Positions 1 through 9,639 of a DNA stretch of 64,000 bases are shown piece by piece. A program made the translations under genes and the position numbers. Below the pieces are notes generated by a model. The model searched no databases. It had not been told where the DNA came from and saw only the letters and a program-made list of their open reading frames with translations. Within the stretch, counting starts at the first letter, position 1. Every line of letters starts with the position of its first letter. Origin of the DNA: Nothopassalora personata (lineage: Eukaryota > Ascomycota > Dothideomycetes > Mycosphaerellales > Mycosphaerellaceae); assembly GCA_033816765.1 (NCBI GenBank), contig CM066287.1, positions 5,208,001 through 5,272,000 on the forward strand. The letters run 5' to 3'.

Positions 1-513
1 GTCTCGACGCTCGATTGTCGTGTCGTACTCAATCATGTTACCCACACAGCAAACGAAGCTCGTCAGAAGCACATGTTTCTATCCCACAGTGACTCGTCCC
101 TTATACTTCCACAACTCTATCTGCTCTGACTCCTGTCTATCGTCCATCCCTCTTTTCTCTGTAGCTTGTGCGTTAGAACTAGTCCCCTGGGGCAAAGCCT
201 TTCGCGGCATTTCTTTCATTGAGGTACCTTTGTACCCAACGCTTGCCGCTCACAGCCTTGCAACAGTGCGTGCACCTTCTCTAGTCATCTCTTGTCAAAA
301 TTTCGGAGAGCAAAGACGTGCTTCAAAGCGAGGTACTGCCGACAATACTTATGCGGCATTCCTTTGTCGTGGCCGGGCTGTCTTCTAGCATAAACAGCAT
401 TCATTACTGCATGTTCAAATCACCGGATCCGGACACATCTGAGCACGCCTACATTCTCGGCCCACTGTCTACATTCTTGGCGTCTGCTACCGTTGTGGTA
501 GCCAGTCGGCAGC
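1..513. other. Upstream region of the Prm10-like gene
   Basis: Contains only short overlapping open frames with no recognisable domain. It is probably the promoter and 5' untranslated region of the gene starting at 514. I see no RNA gene and no repeat. Confidence 0.4.
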
Positions 514-3336
514 ATGAGCACTCCCGTCGAGGAGCTCGCCAATCCCTTTGGCGACCCAGCCATGGCAGAGTCGCTCAAAGACACTCCACCCTCGAGTGGA
601 GTCGGAACAAGCGGGGAAGAAAGCACTCCTGCTGCGACCGGGGACAGACCAAAAGGCAAGAAGAGAGTTGGTTTCACAGGAGCAGAAGAAGTCGATCCGT
701 CAGGGAAACGGTCCAGCTTCGTTGAATCGGGAGGCGGGTCCTACTCGCCGTTCAACCTTGGTCCCAATTACGGCTCTCCTGCTGGTAGCGGCAACAATAC
801 TCCCTCTGGTCATCGCAGGCAAAGCAGTGGTGACCAGCTCCTTCCATCGGAGAACGACAGGTCGCATCTTCCACAACTATCGGAGCAGAAGACTGAACAG
901 CTGTACGAGGCTATCAGCCGCAATCTGGATATCCCTCGGCCTAGACCAGCAATTCGAAGAGGCAACTCCATCAAGCCTCAAGAGCCGGCCATTGAGATTG
1001 AAAGTCCCGAGGATGACGAGCGTCATAGGTTACGACAACAAAGCGCCCGAAAAGCCTTCGAACGTGGAAAAGATGTCGAGCGTGCGGCACAGTCATATTC
1101 CAATCCTGCCTCCAGGCGCAGCTCACCTGATGGAACAGCTTCGAGCATCACGACTGGCGACATTCCACTACAAGATCTGAACGATCGAGTGTCAGAAGAT
1201 GAGGCGACCGGTTTACCGCCACACCCAACGCTGCGCAAAGCTTCGACGACAGAGGCGTTCAATCTTGTTAGACGGCATACGGTTGCAAAGGACGCATTCC
1301 GGCAGCTGCCTAGCGAATCGCCATCGGGTCAACAATCTGGAGCCGTGACTCCGACTGAAGACCAACACTTTATGGAAGACTACAAACCTCGTCCGGACCA
1401 ATACCGCGGAGGAATCCTCGGGTCACTCTTAACGCTATACGGTAATTCCAATAGTAGCACCGCTCGCAAAGGGAGCTCTCGACCTTCCAGTGGCGACTTC
1501 TCCGCAATGTCAAGTCCTGCGCACTCGCCACCCGAATCAGGAGCCACAACCCCAACATACAATCGCCGCTGGTACTCACATAAGAAAGATGGCAACCATT
1601 CTACGTCCTCGCTAGCTACTTTGGTGGGCACATCTTCGTCCTTTGGTTCACCGGCGGTATCCAACCATGATCTAGGCGAAGAGGTCAGCAAGCGGCTCAG
1701 AGAACAGCAGCAAAAGCGACCAGGCATGGGCAAGAGGACAAGCAGTGCAGGCGTGCTGAATAGGTTCAATCGCCGAGGACTCCAAACAGAGTACAGGATC
1801 ACTGAGCACATTGCTGGAACGATCGCTCGGCAGAAGTATCTGAAGAGATTGTGCAGAGCATTGATGCAGTACGGCGCACCTACGCATCGTTTGGAAGAAT
1901 ACATGACGATGAGCGCTCGTGTCTTGGAGATTGAGGCTCAATTTCTATACATCCCGGGCGCCATGATCATGTCCTTCGAGGATCGCGAGACGCATACGAG
2001 TGAGGTCAAACTGGTCAAGGTTGCCCAAGGTCTGGACTTGGGCAAGCTACGAGACGTTCATGAAGTCTATAAAGAGGTCGTACACGACAAGCTCGGCGTG
2101 GAAGAGGCCCACGCGCGGCTCAAGGAAGTCAGCAACCGGGACCCTAAACACAACCGCTTCGTCAGGATACCAGTATATGGTCTGGCAGCAGTCTGTGTTG
2201 GCCCTTTCGCCTTTGGCGCGAGGCTGATCGATCTGCCTATCGCTTTCTTCCTGGGATGCATTCTCGGCTTCTTGCAGCTGTACGTTGCCCCAGCGTCGGA
2301 CCTCTACGCCAACGTCTTCGAGATCTCAGCAGCGGTCATCACCAGTTTCCTGGCGCGAGCCTTTGGCAGCATAAGAGGCGGCGACTTGTTCTGCTTCTCT
2401 GCACTGGCACAGTCGTCCATCGCACTCATCCTTCCTGGCTACACCGTGCTCTGCGCATCTCTGGAATTGCAGTCACGCTCCATAGTAGCGGGTAGTGTCC
2501 GCATGGTCTACGCCATCATATACTCCCTCTTCCTAGGCTTCGGTATCACAATTGGCACAGCCATTTACGGAATCCTGGACAACAATGCCACCAGTGAGAC
2601 GACCTGCAAGAATCAAATCCCGGAGTACTGGTTCTTCTTCTTCGTCCCAGCCTTCACTATGTGTCTGATCATCATCAACCAAGCCAAATGGAAGCAGGCC
2701 CCCGTGATGATGGTCATTGCATTTGCTGGCTACGTGATCAACTACTTCTCCGCCCGCCGCTTCTCAGGCAACACTCAAGTCAGCAATGCCCTAGGTGCTC
2801 TTGCAATCGGTGTCCTCGCGAACTCGTACAGCCGAATCGGCGGCAGAATCGAAAACCGCGGCTGGGACCTTTGGGAAGAAAGACTTCGTCCACGCTGGAA
2901 GTCTTGCCGGAAGAGAATCTTCAGCCATCAAAGCCGAAGAAAGTCGCCTCAAAGTATGGAGGAAGGACACGTCATGGGCGACAATGCATCCGTTCGCTCG
3001 AAATTTAAGCCCGCTGCGAGACGTGTTGGGTACGGTCTCGCAGCGGCTGCTATGTTACCGGCCATCTTCGTCCAGGTGCCTTCAGGCATTGCAATCAACG
3101 GATCACTCGTTGCCGGCATAGCTTCGGCGAACCAGATCACAGGTAACTCTACCAATGGAACGACGGTTGTGAACAGCACGTCCATCACTACTGCGGCAGA
3201 AGGATTGAACAGTATCGCTTTCACCGTAGGCTATTCGGTCGTGCAGGTGGCGATTGGGATCACGGTCGGCTTATTCCTGAGCGCCATAGTGGTTTATCCG
3301 TTCGGAAAAAGAAGGTCAGGTTTATTCAGTTTTTAA
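514..3336 (+). CDS. Prm10/ThrE-family membrane transporter (DUF1212)
   Basis: One exon, 940 residues, starting at an ATG. Residues 1 to about 420 are disordered, rich in Ser, Pro and Arg. From about 422 comes the conserved ThrE-like cytosolic segment, including the run ALMQYGAPTHRLEEYM and the later SFEDRETHTSEVKLVKV. About ten hydrophobic segments follow from residue 556 to the C-terminus, with a charged loop near 790-830. The family covers bacterial threonine/serine exporters and fungal Prm10, a pheromone-regulated membrane protein. The substrate in fungi is not known, so an amino acid or small-solute transport role is inference. The family assignment is strong; the symbol is withheld because paralogues exist. 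Confidence 0.85.
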   Translation: MSTPVEELANPFGDPAMAESLKDTPPSSGVGTSGEESTPAATGDRPKGKKRVGFTGAEEVDPSGKRSSFVESGGGSYSPFNLGPNYGSPAGSGNNTPSGHRRQSSGDQLLPSENDRSHLPQLSEQKTEQLYEAISRNLDIPRPRPAIRRGNSIKPQEPAIEIESPEDDERHRLRQQSARKAFERGKDVERAAQSYSNPASRRSSPDGTASSITTGDIPLQDLNDRVSEDEATGLPPHPTLRKASTTEAFNLVRRHTVAKDAFRQLPSESPSGQQSGAVTPTEDQHFMEDYKPRPDQYRGGILGSLLTLYGNSNSSTARKGSSRPSSGDFSAMSSPAHSPPESGATTPTYNRRWYSHKKDGNHSTSSLATLVGTSSSFGSPAVSNHDLGEEVSKRLREQQQKRPGMGKRTSSAGVLNRFNRRGLQTEYRITEHIAGTIARQKYLKRLCRALMQYGAPTHRLEEYMTMSARVLEIEAQFLYIPGAMIMSFEDRETHTSEVKLVKVAQGLDLGKLRDVHEVYKEVVHDKLGVEEAHARLKEVSNRDPKHNRFVRIPVYGLAAVCVGPFAFGARLIDLPIAFFLGCILGFLQLYVAPASDLYANVFEISAAVITSFLARAFGSIRGGDLFCFSALAQSSIALILPGYTVLCASLELQSRSIVAGSVRMVYAIIYSLFLGFGITIGTAIYGILDNNATSETTCKNQIPEYWFFFFVPAFTMCLIIINQAKWKQAPVMMVIAFAGYVINYFSARRFSGNTQVSNALGALAIGVLANSYSRIGGRIENRGWDLWEERLRPRWKSCRKRIFSHQSRRKSPQSMEEGHVMGDNASVRSKFKPAARRVGYGLAAAAMLPAIFVQVPSGIAINGSLVAGIASANQITGNSTNGTTVVNSTSITTAAEGLNSIAFTVGYSVVQVAIGITVGLFLSAIVVYPFGKRRSGLFSF

Positions 3337-3488
3337 TCGTAATATTTCTTGGCGACATGAGGGCTGAAGGAGTTCTCGTGTGTAGGAAAAAAGGCAGCAC
3401 ACCAGATGGCACAGCAGCATTAGACGATACCCACGACACCAACAGCCACCAGATAGAGGATAGATGTACGAGGTTCGAGTGTATGTCA

Positions 3489-3977
3489 TTATAACGCGTG
3501 ACTACTGAACAAGCTACTCAGATGAAGCATGCACATGAATCTTGCTTTGCAACCGGCGAAAGTGCCTTGTAGTATGTCCAACAGCTGGACTCTTTCCTCC
3601 TCCCTGAGCATTGTAGACCAAACCACGCTACCGCTGTTATTTCCATATCCTTGAAAGAGGGTATCATATTGCGATGAGCATAGGTCTCTCTCCATAGTCT
3701 TAAAAATCCTGCCATCACCTCCAGGGTAATGCTGATATGCTTCCCATAAGGCCGTCTTGGGTTCTACAGTCATGGGTGAGTCACGACGGAGGTCCTTCTC
3801 GCAGAGTGGCCAGCCATCGGCACCTCTTTGTAATTGCGACATTGATTGAGCTGGCACGTCTTCATCCTACGCCGGCTCAGTTGCATCTCTCACTCGTTGT
3901 GCGGCCAACCCTTTGAACCATTCACTTTCCCCTAAGATGATGACCGCTGCAAGCGCAAGAAACTGATAGTCATCGCA
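3489..3977 (-). other. Same-frame open block downstream of BYE1; possible decayed gene
   Basis: Directly after the BYE1 stop (TAG at 3978-3980) the same minus-strand frame stays open for 36 codons. It stops at another TAG, then continues open to 3489. The second part has an ATG at 3842 that would give 117 residues. The translation looks protein-like, for example ALWEAYQHYPGGDGRIF, but matches no family I know. It could be a decayed gene, a misplaced exon or chance. No splice signals that join the blocks were found. Confidence 0.25.
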
Positions 3978-6470
3978 CTACAATCTATCTGCGAACAGCT
4001 TCCGTGTCAACGCCTCGAAATCGGTTCGCGCGTTCAAGTCCTCGACAAGTATTGTCTTCAAGTTGTTCAACTGATCGACAGTCAGGCTCGCCGCTTGGCT
4101 CAGGATCATCTTCGCTGTTGGTGTATACTGCAGCTCTCCAAGAATTTGGTCTGCTTGAGTGTGCTGTGGTGGCATGTTCTGCGGAGGATAGGCACCTGGC
4201 TGTCCAGGCGGAGTCGACTGAGATGGAGCGTACGGGTTAGTTGGAAATGGACTAGGTGCTGAAGCACCGTAGCCAGCTTGTGGACTCCCTTGCTGAGGTG
4301 GAAATGTTGGTGTTTGCGCAGTCAGTGGCGAACCAGCGGGACCGCCGATGCTCTGGCGCATGTGATTGGGCAAGTGATGTCCATTCGTGCCCACAGCATG
4401 GCCATGGATCGAATCTAGTTTTGTCGGGCTTGGGGGTGCGCGGGCGACGACCAAGGTAGCCAGTAGCATACGCTCTTCCATGGGATTCTTGAGCGTGCAA
4501 TGCTCCAGCATCTCCACGTGCGTTGGCAACGAGGCTCCAGCTTCCAACGGGATGATGTAGAAATCTTTGACCATCTGCGGCTTGTCTTTCTCAATCACAG
4601 CATACCTTTGACGACTGTGGAAGTACTCGAATACTTCATTGAATGGTTGAGCATTGTCATACGGTGTCAGTGCCAAGACTGCCACATCGCTGGTGGAGCT
4701 GAATCGCAACCCGCAAAGGTACTCCTCCGCTTTGGCGATAGCTAGTCGACCGTCTATTGAGAGCCTGTGAGGCAAAAGCTCTTGCCATGGGACCGTTGAT
4801 GCGAGGTCTCGGCCTGCGACGAAGCGCGCGTTAACAGTCGGTGCGCCGTCTTCACTAGTCTGGACGAGTTTGCCACGCCAAATGATAGCATCCGCGCCGG
4901 TTACTGGAGCAGGCGAATACGTGTCGTCGTTGTCCTCGAGCATTCGATCAATATCGGGATCGTCCTTGGCACCATTCTGTGGCTGAGTCGGTATTGAGCT
5001 TGTTCGGCGCACATGCGCTTGAAGAGGACGCGAGATATTGGCGGTAGGAGACTGGGCATTACCCGTCTTCTCCCAAATCTTGTCCATGCTAAAGTTCTGA
5101 TTCGACGCGCGGCGCTCCATGTCTGCTTCAGCCTGCTTGGTTTCGATGCTAAGAGCTCCCTGGTTTGTAGGCGATCCACTTGAAGGCGGTCGACCAGCTG
5201 CATCTTGAGACGCGCTGGCTCTGGATACAGCAGGTCGCGCTTCAGATGCGCTCGCGGGTTGCTGACCCGTTTCGCCTTCAATCAGGTGATAGCCCTTGTG
5301 GTCCTGCTTGTATCTCGGACCGTCTTCCTGCACTGCGACTGCTTGACGATCGAGTGCCTCCTTCATGGTGGCACGCTCACGCTGCTTGTCTTCACTCAGC
5401 ATCTCACTGCTCTCCAGGGTAGATAGTTCATCAGGGGTGAGCGACCCGAGCATCAACTTCTCGATCAGCCCGGTGTTATTCTTGAGGTTGGCGTGAAGTG
5501 TGCGGAATTGCTGCTTGTATGGTTCTTTGCCAACGCCATGATTCATGTGCAGAGCGTACTCGATGCGCACAGCATAATGCTCACCCAGCGAGGATCCTGT
5601 CTGTCCAGCCGGCAGTTTCGTACCAGACTTGACCCGCTTCTCGATATCGGCACCAATGATCTTGCTCAGTGCTAGTGCAACGTTCTGGCGCTCCTTGGGC
5701 AGCTCTTTGATGGGCACAATTGCGGTGTCGGTGTCGGTGTCAGTGTCGGCGCCCATGACCACTTTGCTTTCGACCGGCGTGGACTTTCTGCGCTTGTCTT
5801 GCCGCGTAGACTTAGTTGATTTCGTCTCCGGCGCTGGTTCGGGCTGTGGTTGTGCTTCCTCCTTCACTTCTTCCTCCTCACGCTTGCGCTTGTTGCCCGA
5901 CTCGCGGCCGCCGTTGGCGACGGGTGGAGCGGGTGCAGGCTCTTCAGTCGGGGCCTCAGGTTGCGGCGGGACGTCCTTCTTGAGCCAGCCTGGCTTGCCA
6001 TCATCGCCTCCTCGACTCTTGGTCTTGCGGTTCTTGCTCATCTTCTTCTCGTTCTGCCACAGCTTGTTGCGCCACTCCCAGATCTTCTCTCCGCGCTCCA
6101 ACGCCTGCAGCGTCTCTTGGTGGTCGTCCGGGCTGCACTTGTCGCAGAAATAGTGTTCTGGGATATCGTCTTCATCGTCTGTTATACCCATGCAGACGTT
6201 GTGCTGCCAGACCTCACACGAATCGCAGCTAATGAAGGGCCGCTTATCGTTGGGGTCGGCGTTGCCGCAGATGCAGCGAATCTCCTCCTCTTCATTGTCC
6301 TCCTCCTCCTGAGGCTCGTTCTGCGCTGCCTTCTTGCTGGGCTTTCCTTTGGCGGCGCCCTTCGCTCCCTTGGGCTGCGGTCGGGGGGAGGACGAGGCAT
6401 TTTTGTGCTGGCCCTTGGTCGCGCGACCCGAGCGACGCGGTTCGTCTGTAGCAATGTTAACGGTGGTCAT
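3978..6470 (-). CDS. BYE1: BYE1-like transcription factor (PHD, TFIIS-M, SPOC)
   Basis: Single exon, 830 residues, ATG at 6470. The N-terminus is basic. A PHD finger spans about residues 64-116: C66 and C68 open it and a final CDKC closes it, with the usual conserved Trp in VWQHNVC. A basic region with KRKREEEE follows. A TFIIS central domain lies near 255-375, starting RQNVALALSKIIG. A SPOC domain lies near 525-675, starting GADAIIWRGKLVQ. The C-terminus is Pro/Gln rich. This order is that of yeast Bye1, which binds H3K4me3 through the PHD and RNA polymerase II through the TFIIS-like domain. A DTDTDTDT stretch near residue 243 comes from a GTC-type microsatellite. The gene is divergent from the zinc-finger gene at 7399. 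Confidence 0.88.
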   Translation of the reverse strand: MTTVNIATDEPRRSGRATKGQHKNASSSPRPQPKGAKGAAKGKPSKKAAQNEPQEEEDNEEEEIRCICGNADPNDKRPFISCDSCEVWQHNVCMGITDDEDDIPEHYFCDKCSPDDHQETLQALERGEKIWEWRNKLWQNEKKMSKNRKTKSRGGDDGKPGWLKKDVPPQPEAPTEEPAPAPPVANGGRESGNKRKREEEEVKEEAQPQPEPAPETKSTKSTRQDKRRKSTPVESKVVMGADTDTDTDTAIVPIKELPKERQNVALALSKIIGADIEKRVKSGTKLPAGQTGSSLGEHYAVRIEYALHMNHGVGKEPYKQQFRTLHANLKNNTGLIEKLMLGSLTPDELSTLESSEMLSEDKQRERATMKEALDRQAVAVQEDGPRYKQDHKGYHLIEGETGQQPASASEARPAVSRASASQDAAGRPPSSGSPTNQGALSIETKQAEADMERRASNQNFSMDKIWEKTGNAQSPTANISRPLQAHVRRTSSIPTQPQNGAKDDPDIDRMLEDNDDTYSPAPVTGADAIIWRGKLVQTSEDGAPTVNARFVAGRDLASTVPWQELLPHRLSIDGRLAIAKAEEYLCGLRFSSTSDVAVLALTPYDNAQPFNEVFEYFHSRQRYAVIEKDKPQMVKDFYIIPLEAGASLPTHVEMLEHCTLKNPMEERMLLATLVVARAPPSPTKLDSIHGHAVGTNGHHLPNHMRQSIGGPAGSPLTAQTPTFPPQQGSPQAGYGASAPSPFPTNPYAPSQSTPPGQPGAYPPQNMPPQHTQADQILGELQYTPTAKMILSQAASLTVDQLNNLKTILVEDLNARTDFEALTRKLFADRL

Positions 6471-7398
6471 GCTATCGTGTGAGACACGAGACGCGCCACA
6501 TGTCGTCTCGACATCTCGATGGGTAGGAGGATGTGGTTGCGGGGTGGCTTACCTGCCATATGGTCGCTCTTTCGTGCCCACACGCTCTCGGGCAGCAGGA
6601 AGGCGTTGACGATGGAGGACGACACAGAACAACTTCACACGCTCTCAAAGAGTTCACGCAGTATCTAGATAATAGACGCCGAATGACACCTCGCTATCTC
6701 CGCCCCGCTGGTCCGTTAACTACCCTCTCCCGCCCAGTAGTGCGCCGCCCCTGTGAGTAGAGCGTGTATAGCACTGATCGGGCTGTGAGCGCTATCCCAG
6801 ACACGAGGTCGCGCCTCGAACACCGAACGCCCAGTGCCACTACCAGATACTACTGTGCCGTTACTGCACTGCTCTGTCGCCGCACCACAGGCACGCTTGC
6901 CGCTTGTCGTGCTCGTGAGAAGACGACGGGTATACCGCGACACTGGATGTGACGCGCGCGCGGATTGTTGTTGGGTGGTGATGTTGTTTTGGGGCGTTTG
7001 CGCGGATGGTCTTCCGCTCCGCCGGTCACGCGATCTTTTGCTTACCAGAGCGACGGTGTGAGAACCGGGGTCGCTTATAGTGCGCGACGCTGCCAAAAGA
7101 GGCGTGGGAGGTGCTGATGGCGTGGATGCCGTGCGCGGTGCAGAGGGGCGGAGGAGGTGGTGGTGAAGTCGTTGGAGGTGGAGGTCGGCAAGCACTCATC
7201 ACGACAGACAGAGGAAGCTTCTCTCGCCGGCAGAGCCCGAGCGAGCATTCTCAGTCCAGCAAGTCGTGGTATGCTCATTCAGCCGCGGTCATAAGTCTCC
7301 ACCTTCTGATGTGCATCTGCACAGGCTGCACCTGCACCTCCCCCAAGCGAAAACACTTTCTTCCAAACTCACTACCAGCATTAGCAGAGTCGGAAGTA
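6471..7398. promoter_or_regulatory. Divergent intergenic region between BYE1 and the ZNF830-like gene
   Basis: About 930 bp between two divergent ATGs, presumably holding both promoters and 5' leaders. Open frames here are low in protein character. An in-frame extension of the downstream gene back to 7111 starts at a GTG and is not supported. No specific factor site is claimed. Confidence 0.45.
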
Positions 7399-8232
7399 AT
7401 GGCCGACGTACGAAGTCTGCTCCGCGCCTCGCGCGAGGCAAGGAAGATCAAACACCCGCACGCGAGCTACTCCAGAGACGGGAAGCTGCTCTGCAACCTT
7501 TGCGAGACAACTATTAAAACCGAGACAGCATGGCAGGGCCACTTGCACTCAACGCAGCACACCCTCAGGCTGAGCAGAGCGCAAGACGCTGCAGCTGCCC
7601 GGTCCGTGAGCGACGGAAGCGCGAATGGTGCTAGCAAAAAGCGCAAGGCATCGACAATCGACAGCCCGTCACCAAAGCACAGGAAAAAGTCCAGGCCTGT
7701 CGATCTTACGCATGGGGCGGAGGAGATGGATGATGAAGAAGCAGGGCCAACCCAGGATCTTGCGCAGAGCACCACGAAAGACGCACAAGAAAAAGTTGCA
7801 CCACCAAACGACGAACGAAGTGCAGATCCTGCCGAGCTCGAGGCTTTTGAGCGTGAGTTGGCCGAGATGGAGCGAAGTATGCGCCATGGTGCCACCCCGC
7901 ACCAGGGAGCTGTCATCTCAGCCGCGCCCATGACGGCGGAGGAGATAGCTGCACAGGCAAGGGAGGAGCAAAGTACGCAGCGTGGGCGGAGAGAAGCTGA
8001 ATTGGAGGCTGAGAAGGAAGATGCTGCCAGGCTACTGGAGGATGAGTTCGAAGAGATGCAAGGACTTGAGGAGCGAGCCAGGAAGTTGAGAGAGAAGAGG
8101 GAGGCTTTGAGAACAGTCGCAGCAGCAGATCCTAGTCCTCCAGATACTACTGGCATGGCTGTGAGAAGTAAAGACACCCCTGGCAGCACGCTACGTTTCC
8201 CAGCAAGTAACGAAGATGATGAAGAGGAGGAC

Positions 8233-8264
<32 letters not shown>

Positions 8265-8289
8265 CGGCTGGAATTTTGGGAGCAAATGA
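7399..8289 (+). CDS. ZNF830/CCDC16-like C2H2 zinc-finger coiled-coil protein
   Basis: Start set at the ATG at 7399, giving 296 residues, because the conserved N-terminus MADVRSLLRASREARKI begins there. A single U1-type C2H2 finger lies at about residues 32-56 (LCNLCETTIKTETAWQGHLHSTQH). A basic nuclear-localisation-like stretch (SKKRKAS, KHRKKSR) follows. Then come a Glu/Arg-rich coiled coil with ELEAFERELAEMERSMR and a long acidic tail made mostly of Asp. Animal ZNF830 (Omcg1) works in pre-mRNA splicing and genome stability; a splicing role here is inferred from family. The Asp run is coded by a GAT repeat and is likely length-variable. Confidence 0.8.
8233..8263 (+). repeat. GAT trinucleotide microsatellite coding poly-Asp
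   Basis: About ten tandem GAT units inside the 3' end of the zinc-finger gene. They encode an unbroken Asp run just before the C-terminal GWNFGSK. Confidence 0.9.
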
Positions 8290-8764
8290 TAAGGTTCGGC
8301 AGCAAGGGAGAGGATTAATGTCCCAAACATGTCACGTTCACGGCCTGAGAACGGTAGCACTTCCACGCTACAAGCCCCGATGCACATCATGTCTTAGAGT
8401 CCGCGTCGGCAAGTGTAAGCAAAAAGATCGGGGCATGTTCAAACCTCAAACATCGCGCCCTGGGGCGTGCTTGCAGTTTCCTGAAAACATGAATCAGTAT
8501 GACTCGCTTGGCTGAGGCACGTTGACGTTGCAGTATCCTCGTAACACTCAGCATCGAAAGAACGCCACGCCTATACCACCTCCAGCGTACGACAAGCGAA
8601 ACGCTTCGTCATACGGGCAGGGACAGCCACAGGAACTTGCTATACAATTGCATCACCCTTATGAGTCCGAGGTCGTCGGCGTTGCATTATCGCTGTGACT
8701 ATCAATGGCTGAGACGATCCTTACAAAGAAGAATGTCCGGTCGATTCGCGACTCTGAAATCCTG
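8290..8764. other. Convergent intergenic region
   Basis: Lies between the stops of the zinc-finger gene (+) and the SMP gene (-). Only short frames are present. It presumably holds the two 3' untranslated regions. Confidence 0.4.
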
Positions 8765-9639
8765 TCAAATGCTGCCCTTCTTCTCGTTCTCCGCCGCGAC
8801 ACTCTGAGCCTGACTGGCGATACCACCTTTTGAAGTATTCCCAAAAGCGCGATGCTCCCGAGAGTGCAACGAGTCGGCCTCGTCCTTCGTTACCTGTCCA
8901 GGATCGGATGCAAGCTTTGATGCGACCTGCTCGGCGGCAGCCTCGAAGTTCTCAAGGCGGTCGGCAGCCGACTGCTCAGCAGGATCCATATTGCTGGCAT
9001 CCTTCACCTTCGTGTTGCCTTCATTGACTGAGGCGAGACGTTGAGCCTCGGCACTTATTGAGTCTGCAGGTGGCTGTGCTTGGCCGATTGCGCGTGCCTC
9101 GCGAGACTTTAGGTATGCGGCGTCCTGCGATAGATCAGCTCAGGAACATGTATAGGTGTCTAGGTTTTCGGGACGGCGACTGCAGGTGTCGGGCTCCACG
9201 GCGCAAAAGTTAGAGCAGCCATCACAGCAGAGTTGAAACTATGTGATCACCCATCATCCATAACCCAGTCTCTTCACGCCAGCATGAAACTTACATCAGA
9301 TGAAACCGAAGCTGGATCCGTCTCCATTTTCTGGCCAATCTCTTGGGCAGCTTGCTCAAAACTAAGATTATCGATCAACTCGGTTATCGTACAAAGGGCT
9401 CGAGCGCGACACACTTACTTTCTGTTCTTTCCGACCTGACTCTGCATCTCTGCGGATAGAGAGCCTCGGGTTGGCCCACCCTCTGCATTTGCGGTCTGTG
9501 AGATCTGCTCTCCAGCAGCGGATGTTGGTGCCATGTTCCTGCTTGTGCAGTGGTAGTGCCTAGCAGCTAGTCTTGGAGTTCTTGACGTTGATCTCACAAT
9601 TCGGAGCGAGGCGGCGGTCGCTTGTCGTATGTTCAACAT
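8765..9639 (-). CDS. Mitochondrial SMP-domain (seed maturation protein-like) protein, three exons
   Basis: Spliced model: exon 1 9419-9639, exon 2 9295-9361, exon 3 8765-9124. Introns are 57 bp (GTAAGT..TTAG) and 170 bp (GTAAGT..GCAG), and both keep frame. The product has 215 residues. The open frame extends upstream to a GTG, so the ATG at 9639 is taken. The first 40 residues (MLNIRQATAASLRIVRSTSR...) are Arg/Ser/Ala rich without acidic residues, as in a mitochondrial presequence. Two SMP-type repeats follow. Each has the pattern of A-A-x-x-x-S-x-x-x-x-D-P followed by S-R-E-x-R-A, seen in DAAYLKSREARAIG and EADSLHSREHRAFG. SMP domains are best known from plant late-embryogenesis proteins; a desiccation or stress role here is inference. 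Confidence 0.75.

Noticed and set aside
7111..7398. 96-residue extension of the zinc-finger protein
   Set aside because: Starts with GTG, is low-complexity, and the conserved N-terminus begins at 7399.
7467..8390. 307-codon Ser-rich frame, minus strand
   Set aside because: It is the antisense of the zinc-finger gene; the poly-Ser run is just the reverse of the GAT repeat.
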